NCBI GenBank assembly: GCA_003427395.1
Contig: BFEA01000575.1
Location: 13,896-35,211, forward strand
DNA length: 21,316 bases
Source of the DNA: Chara braunii
Taxonomy: Eukaryota; Streptophyta; Charophyceae; Charales; Characeae
Reading direction: 5' to 3'
Every line of letters begins with the position of its first letter. Within the stretch, counting starts at the first letter, position 1. The notes under the pieces are model-generated. The model made no database searches. It saw only the letters and a program-made list of their open reading frames with translations, and had not been told where the DNA came from. The position numbers were made by a program, and so were the translations under genes. Shown here one piece after another: positions 16,173 through 21,316 of the stretch.

Positions 16173-17926
16173 CAGGGATGAATCATCCGAGGAAAAATAA
16201 TAAAACACTCCGTAGAAGGATAAATAGATGCAAGATTCTTTGCGCTGGCTCAGACAAGGGTCAGAAGATCCGCCATAGAAGGTATATACAACCCAACCAA
16301 AACTCGGAAGGTTACCTCATACTCATCAGCCCATAGCCTAAGAGTGGTGAGAGACTTTTACAAAGATTTTTTTGCCTCCAACCTGGCAGGGGGAACCAAA
16401 GCCTACAAGGGAAGGTGATATTGATGAATTTCTAGCCTCTCTCACAAAAAACTATATCACATGAACAACGCAAGGCTATGAAAAAAACGCTACGCAAAAA
16501 CAAAATCTGGAATGTCCGGCTACAGATAGAAGAAGACAAAACCCCGAGGATAGATGAACTCCCTAAAGAATTATGGGAGAAAATGTGGTCCCCCATGTCG
16601 GAGGAGCTGATGGAATACTACAGGCAGGTGAAGGCATCGGGAGGTATGGGGGAATTTGTAGGCCAAAGCATCCTCACCCTGATGTACAAAAAAAGTGACA
16701 AAACAAACAAAAAAAATTATTGACCAATCACCCTTCTCACGGTGGTATACAAGCTTGTGGTCAAGGCATTGACCAATAGGATGATCCCTATTTTTGAGGC
16801 GATAATCCACCCTGCACAGACCTAGTTCATTCGCAACAGGAACATCGTGGACAATGTGTTATCGGTCAATAAATTGATCAAACTAGCAAGACGATCGTAT
16901 AAAAATGCATCAATAGTGTTCATTGATTTAAAAAACGTTTATGACCACGTGAACTGGAGATTCCTAGACAAGTGCCTATAAAAAATAAACTTCGGACCAG
17001 AATTTCGGGGCTGGATAGAGATTCTCCACCACAACGCAACAACACGAGTATAGGTGAATGACCTGCTTGCACCAAAAATTAAAATGCAGCGCTCTGTGCG
17101 GCTGGGAGATCCCATAACCCCCTTCGTCTTCATCATAGTAATGGAAGTTTTGGGAGTCAATCTCCAAACATAGAAATTAAAATGCAGCGCTCTGATAACA
17201 AATAAGAAAATCTCCAGACTTCGTCTGGCGGGCATCCCAAAGGAAGTTATACCCATCTACTTGATGTTTGCCGATGACTTGACAATAGTAACAGAGGTCA
17301 CTCAAAGCAATATGGCAGAAACTCAAGCCTTGATGGTACGTTTCACCCAGGTGTCAGACATGACTGTCAATTGGGGTAGCAAAACGCAAGGCTGGTGGAT
17401 CCATTATCATGGGGTTCGCCTCTCGGAATAACCCAAAGTGAACTGGACACCTCTAGAGGACCAGATTCGCGTGCTGGGGGTGATACTATCAGCGCAGGGA
17501 CTACCAAAAGGGAATGATGAATAGATCACTAGAACAACACTAGAAAAAATGCAAAAGTGAAAAAACAAAAACACGTCCATTTTTGGGAGGGCGCTAATTA
17601 CAAATAACGAGGTGTTGGCAGCTATCTGGTATAACTCAACACTCTGACACCTTGGTAAGAGTAGTGCCAAAACCCTCAAAAAGCAACTCACGGTCTTCCT
17701 CTGGAGAAGAGACTCAAACCAGCAACACGTGATAAACCGAGTGGCTTGTGATACATTGATCCAGCCTAAAACGAAAGGAGGAATGAGACTGTTGGATCCC
17801 TCTCTGCAAGCTACGACACTGTCAATCCAATGGGTAAAAAGACTGATCATGGGCATAGCCCCCCCATGGTGGAATCTAGCAAGGGAACAAATTCGTAGGC
17901 TGATCCCAAAAGCCGCCCAAGAGTAG
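16173..17926 (+). pseudogene. LINE A reverse transcriptase
   Basis: 16173-16400 reads IDARFFALAQTR and VRDFYKDFFAS (pre-RT region). Two indels at about 16380-16480 change the frame. From 16478 to 17926 one frame is kept for 483 codons: LWEKMW, LMYKKSD, N-Y-stop-P-I-T-L-L (family NYRPI, TGA at 16721), QT-stop-FIRNRNI.DN, motif A FIDLKNVYDHVNW (Asp at 16925-16927), SVRLGDPITP (motif B), FADD at 17267-17278 (motif C, both Asp intact), MTVNWGSK, IRVLGVILS and WWNLAREQIRRL. There are about eight internal stops and no frameshift in that stretch. A 21-bp repeat copy lies between motifs B and C. The enzyme would synthesise LINE cDNA; it is inactive here. Confidence 0.92.
17076..17194 (+). repeat. 21-bp exact direct repeat inside LINE A RT
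   Basis: aaattaaaatgcagcgctct plus one more G occurs at 17076-17096 and again at 17174-17194. The first copy fits the RT reading before motif B (IKMQRSVR). The second is read in a different frame and does not fit the RT family, so it is probably a templated insertion or replacement. Confidence 0.85.
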
Positions 17927-18640
17927 ACCCGCTGACCTGGATTGAGGACCAGTATCGGTCCATCCCCCGAGCCAATTCACACTTATGAGAGGAAAGAGAT
18001 AGAGGAGCAGCAAAACAAGATCTAACAAAGGACAAATTTGGGGCCAACCTTATCAAGAATTGGAGAAGGTTGTCGATCTCAGACAAGCCCCCCCCAGAAT
18101 GGATGGAAGAAGTCATGCACCAGCCCCCGTTTGGGAACAAAGCCATTACAAATAGACAAAGCCGGATTTTTGGCAGCTCAGACCCTCAATAGGCTATATG
18201 GGTTAGAAATGGGATTCTTTGAATAGGGGATATATGGGATGAGGCAACCAAAGCTTGAAAAACAGTGCAACAACTAAGATCATGTCTACCACACGCCCGC
18301 AATCTAGCAGACAGATTGGAATAACTGACATTCTCCATACCCTTAGCCTGGATGGTGATGCTGAGAAAATGACAGTCCTTGCAGGAACAGGACTGGGTGG
18401 CGGTCACGACGGAGGACTTCCCCTTGCGAATAGGGTGCGTGGTAGAGGTGAGAACTGAAGGAGCTATGGTAAATCTATTTAAAAGAAAAAGGGATGACAC
18501 CCTGTTGAGGTACCGCCCAGACTCAGCCAGTGGCACGAGAAAGTCAACCTATATCGGATCCGGGTGTTGCAGATACACAAGGGAGGTAAGACAAAATGAC
18601 AGGTTTATCGCCCGGAAGGTCCCCTGTCCACTTTAACCCT
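17927..18640 (+). pseudogene. LINE A ORF2 C-terminal module with DIW/WK motif
   Basis: Following the RT, fragments in shifting frames read WMEEVMHQPPFGNKAI, then IGDIWDEATKAWKTVQQLRS and LTFSIPLAW, then QDWVAVTTEDFPLRIGCVVE and RKRDDTLLRYR. An equivalent series occurs in LINE C (VSDIWSSLLGGWKPLTEVKA, then GTWYV and WKVVEILP). This region, between RT thumb and zinc finger in such LINEs, has no assigned role that I know; the repeated order in two elements supports it as one conserved module. Several stops and frameshifts are present. Confidence 0.6.
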
Positions 18641-19380
18641 AAATCCTCTTGAATGGCAATGGGTGAGAGGTCGGACCGTGCAAAAAGTAAAACTCACTGG
18701 GCTGACGGTAAATAATTCTTACATGATTATTAGACTCAAGGTAGATGTGCAGACAATGGTAAGGGAGAGATGGAAGAGACACTTAAACCTGGGCGGTGAT
18801 CATATAAAAGGTATAAAGTGGTTTAAAGGAGTAAAGGAGAGACTGACTAAATTCGCCGCCCTGCAATGACAGATTTCTCATAGATGTCTCCCCACCAACA
18901 ATTGGATCATTGACAAAACCATTTTGGAACAAAAAGGGGAGACTCTCCCATAGTGTAAACTCTGCTATGCAGGATTCCCGAGCCGCAAACTGTGTGAAAC
19001 AATATAACACATTTTTCTTCAGTGCCAAGGGGCGTACTAATGTGGCGTTGGTGGGACCGCGTTTGGTCCCAATCGGGTACTGAAGAGGAGTGGCCATGAA
19101 AATGAGAAACAATCCTACTAGGAGTATGGGGAAGGCCGCTAGCTTCCAACTTCTATAACAACCTGTTCGTCACGACCAGGAAGGCGGTGATATGGGCATT
19201 GTGGATATAAAGATGTGTGTTTGATCAGGAAGGGGCCAGGATGGGGGAAGGGAAGCGACAAAAATAGTCAGACAGTTCATAGAAACTGAAATACGAGTGC
19301 AATGGAAAAAAGTACATGAAAAATAACACATTTGACACAAATTGCAAACATTACAAAATAAATTTGTAACTTATGCGCAA
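18641..19380 (+). pseudogene. LINE A zf-RVT zinc finger and C-terminal tail
   Basis: One frame (18663 onward) reads W.WVRGRTVQKVK... to KFAAL, TGA (18867-18869, at a likely Trp), then ISHRCLPTNNW and C-K-L-C (18954-18965), E-T-I-stop-H-I-F-L-Q-C with His at 19008-19010 and Cys at 19023-19025. This is the C-x2-C...H-x4-C pattern of the zf-RVT domain at the C-terminus of plant-type LINEs, a nucleic-acid-binding finger. All four metal ligands survive, although stops lie between them. The tail AVIWALWI-stop-RCVF (about 19184-19222) matches the W-x-I-W-x-x-R-N tail of the family. A lysine/asparagine-rich end leads to about 19380. Confidence 0.8.
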
Positions 19381-19861
19381 ACTGGCTGGAGGGGAAAGGG
19401 GAGGCAGGATGACACACATCGTTTGTTCTGGGGAAAGAGGAAACGAAAGGGGAAGCAATGAATTCGCCAAGAACTGCAAACCCGAGTTCCATGAATGACT
19501 TTAAGTCCATCTCGACATTCCGATGAAGAGTCATGAGGAATTTCTAGATATGTTTCCCCCGACGACCACAACAATCGTAGAAATACGATGGTTTGGGCAT
19601 GAGTAAGGAAAGGGCAATATATTATTTTGCTTAAAGGGAACTAGGTTTCCAGGGTTAAGCAGGCGCCCTCCAGTGGGTAAAAGAGGTACCTTTAAGCAAA
19701 CTATCATTATATTGGTAGAGGCTTATCAAGAAACAAGCTCAATGTAAAGGGACGTTGGACCCGGTTTCCGGCAAATGAAGTTCCCCACCAATAAATAGAG
19801 CCTCCTGGGGAAGTGTTAGAGGGGTCTGCTCTTATCAGCTCCTCTAGCATCAACCCGGGGT
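19381..19861 (+). other. 3' region of LINE A, non-coding
   Basis: No coding continuation. An aataaa word is at 19789-19794. A 12-bp perfect inverted repeat (19626-19700) and a tagagg/cctcta stem near 19818-19848 are present. The true LINE A end, tail and target duplication are not visible; it may have been cut by the insertion of LINE C. Confidence 0.4.
19626..19700. repeat. 12-bp perfect inverted repeat, 51-nt spacer
   Basis: tttgcttaaagg (19626-19637) and cctttaagcaaa (19689-19700) are exact inverted copies. The spacer contains further partial pairing (aggg...ccct). It could be a LINE 3' stem-loop or the ends of a very short inverted-repeat element; no target duplication is evident. Confidence 0.8.
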
Positions 19862-19885
19862 TGTGTTTTTGTTTTTGTTTTTTAA
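19862..19885 (-). repeat. A-rich 3' tail of LINE C
   Basis: Plus strand is tgtgtttttgtttttgtttttt; on the minus strand this reads as repeated CAAAAA ending the element, the kind of tail target-primed reverse transcription leaves. It lies downstream (minus direction) of LINE C's last recognisable codons. Confidence 0.65.
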
Positions 19886-20229
19886 GAAAAAAAAGTAGGG
19901 TGCCTACGCTAAAGTAGTCTGGAACTAACTCGACCTAGAGGACAACCGTCCTGGTCCTACGGACACTCTCCAAATGGTCCACAATAGCCATGCAGAACCA
20001 AGTGTCCTGGCTCTACGAGTCTAACATATGGTGACACCTACCCCGCCCATATGCTAAAATGTTTCTCTAACCTCTACTGGATGCGTCCTCCAGGATCCAG
20101 TTCGACAAAACCAGACCTCTTTGTGAGTGCACCGCTGCAAGTTTGTTGGCTTTTCCCCAAGTACGGAGAAACTAGTGCAGTTGGTGGCGACTCCCTTTCC
20201 CTTATTTTGCCTTCCTCCTCCAGTCGACC

Positions 20230-20730
20230 CAAATGGGATGCTTCAAACCCTATTTAATGTGTCATTTTGTCTCCGCATCTGAAAAATGGCGTTTTTGAAA
20301 CGTTGACCTATTTCTATCCAACCAGATCGTTTCACAGATTAGGCCCTTGACAACATGAGCTACATAGCCCCAACCCTGGTAACCTTTTACGCTCTCCAGT
20401 AGGAAGCCTAGAAGTATCCATTGTTCCGTCCATTTCACCCCCTGGCCTCTGAATTATCCCCAGTGGTGGGCTCACCAATTTCGAATTCTCTTTGATGTAG
20501 GGCACTCCCACCACAAGTGCTTAGTGGATTCAACGGGCCACCTATACCTCATGCATGCGAGATTCACTACCATTCCTCTGCTAATTAGCCAGACAGCTGA
20601 GGGACAGACCATCAACGACAGTAACCATAGTAGACTGACTTGCTTCCCATTGGGGAGGGAGCCCAAAATTCTCCACAGTCACTGAAACTTAGGTTCCGCC
20701 TCAGAGAGGTCTTCCTCCAAGACCGCCTGT
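20230..20730 (-). pseudogene. LINE C zf-RVT finger and C-terminal tail
   Basis: Minus strand 20666-20472 reads QVSLLWLLSLMVCPSAVWLI, then LACMRYRWPVESTKHLWWEC and PTSKRIRNW. This is the zf-RVT pattern C-x2-[C]...E-S-x-x-H-L-x-W-E-C; the second Cys is Tyr here (TGT to TAT would explain it). With frame changes the reading continues TEQWILLGFLLESVKGY (about 20438) and GLICETIWLDRNRSTF (about 20340-20290), the I-W-x-D-R-N tail typical of these LINEs. The finger is a C-terminal nucleic-acid-binding domain of ORF2. From 20230 to 19886 nothing coding is visible. Confidence 0.75.
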
Positions 20731-21316
20731 CAGCGGAGGATTGCCACTTGCGCTGGTAACTTGAGCTTTTTGCTTGTACTGCTTGTACCGTGCAGCAACC
20801 GAGTAGTCATACAGATGTAGGGATTCTTCTTCTGCATTCTTGGTCGACCAGCTCCATGCTACCGGGTCAATGTTGAGTTGCTTGAGCGGAAGCCTGCCTA
20901 CCCATGTGGAAAATGCGGACCGAAGGACGTCTGCTGTGTACCTCTAGTACATGCGCTTGAGCTGGGTTATCCCAAATCTGGACTGTGTCTTCTTCGATCA
21001 AAGAAAGCTCATTCTCAGGTTCTGTGCACTTCCACCGTTCAATCCGTCTGAACCCACTTGGGAGTATCTCCACCACTTTCCACAACACTTGTTTTTCTTC
21101 TCTCGCTTGGTGAGGGACATACCAGGTGCCCACCGGGTCTACCCCCTCTGGGCCCAAGATAGCGAATCAGCCTTGAGGAAGAGCATTGATCAGCATTCTC
21201 CAATGGGCCTACTCCTCTCATGCTTCTGAGGGTGGCTTTTACTTCTGTCAGTGGCTTCCACCCGCCAAGCAGGGATGACCAGATATCAGACACTCTCACG
21301 ATACCTCTTTTGACCC
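20731..21316 (-). pseudogene. LINE C ORF2 C-terminal module (DIW/WK)
   Basis: From the window edge the minus strand reads VKRGIVRVSDIWSSLLGGWK then PLTEVKATLRSMRG. In another frame (21157-20867) it reads VDPVGTWYVPHQAREEKQVL, WKVVEILPSGFRRIERWKC and a following VQIWDN...VLEV stretch. The order matches LINE A 17927-18640, including D-I-W, W-K about ten residues later and a later W-[VY]-V segment. Frameshifts are near 21150 and 20870. A role between RT and finger is inferred from position only. Confidence 0.6.

Larger units (their letters stand above)
11161..19620 (+). mobile_element. LINE A, L1-like, near complete but inactive
   Basis: A plus-strand two-ORF retrotransposon. ORF1 (12262-14950) has a gag-like region, zinc knuckle, linker and two further domains. 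ORF2 (14937 to about 19380) has APE endonuclease, RT with FADD, a DIW/WK module, a zf-RVT finger and a W-rich tail. Both ends are estimates: the left from the purine-rich leader, the right from the end of coding. Stops and a few frameshifts in both ORFs make it defective. It lies between LINE B (head to head) and LINE C (tail to tail). Confidence 0.85.
19862..21316 (-). mobile_element. LINE C, 3' part of an L1-like element
   Basis: Minus strand, entering from the right window edge. In order: DIW/WK module, W-Y-V segment, zf-RVT finger, C-terminal tail with W-L-D-R-N, non-coding 3' region, A-rich tail. RT and upstream parts lie outside the window. The modules are shared with LINE A in order, but the sequences are well diverged. 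Stops and frameshifts mark it as defective. Confidence 0.8.

Noticed and set aside
16478-17926. Variant genetic code with TAG/TAA read as Gln and TGA as Trp
   Set aside because: Stops often fall at plausible Gln/Trp positions, but LINE B's 290-codon endonuclease ORF uses ordinary Gln and Trp codons and no stops. The TGA at 16721 sits at an Arg position, and frameshifts occur elsewhere in the same ORF2. Ordinary decay explains it better.

Overview
This looks like a repeat-rich intergenic stretch of a eukaryotic nuclear genome. No host gene, rRNA, standard tRNA gene, operon or CRISPR array can be supported. Almost everything recognisable is decayed retrotransposon. The LINEs have an APE-type endonuclease, an L1-like reverse transcriptase, a zf-RVT-like zinc finger, a W-x-R-rich C-terminal tail and a gag-like ORF1 resembling plant DUF4283/zinc-knuckle proteins. 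That combination suggests a green plant or streptophyte alga, but the taxon is inferred, not proven.

Left part (1-5396): a candidate LTR end (to about 933) is followed directly by a 13-nt tRNA-Lys-type primer binding site (935-947) and a Q/P-rich broken ORF (1121-1558). No integrase, protease or RT follows. Instead there is C/T-rich non-coding DNA built of a 1346-bp unit present twice head to tail (1813-3158, 3159-4504), with many N calls. Two structured families stand out. Five copies of an about 31-nt hairpin with a conserved core and compensating stem changes lie at 39-434. About a dozen perfect or near-perfect stem-loops lie in each 1346-bp unit. A SINE-like sequence with an exact pol III A box and an A-rich tail lies at 4829-5171.

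Middle (5397-12261): LINE B lies on the minus strand, in the order ORF1 (9885 down to about 8234), ORF1 tail with a small helical motif (to about 7578), endonuclease (7621-6640), and RT as far as motif A (to about 5397). Its RT catalytic FADD half and C-terminus are missing. The 9.9-12.2 kb stretch is non-coding, with a T-rich tract, pol III-box-like sequences and a long purine-rich leader.

Right part (12262-21316): LINE A lies on the plus strand and is nearly complete though inactive. Its long ORF1 (12262-14950) overlaps ORF2 (from 14937) by 14 nt. ORF2 carries endonuclease, RT with FADD, a C-terminal module, a zf-RVT finger and a tail to about 19380. LINE C, minus strand, enters from the right edge. 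It contributes only its C-terminal module, zinc finger and 3' end, with a (CAAAA)n-type tail at 19862-19885. A and B are head to head; A and C are tail to tail.

Points of most interest: the covarying hairpin array inside the putative LTR; the hairpin-packed 1.35-kb unit; an A-[DE]-W-x6-D-R-Y motif shared by the otherwise diverged LINEs A and B; a DIW/WK module shared by A and C; and the decay of LINE A's RT almost only by nonsense changes in one preserved reading frame.
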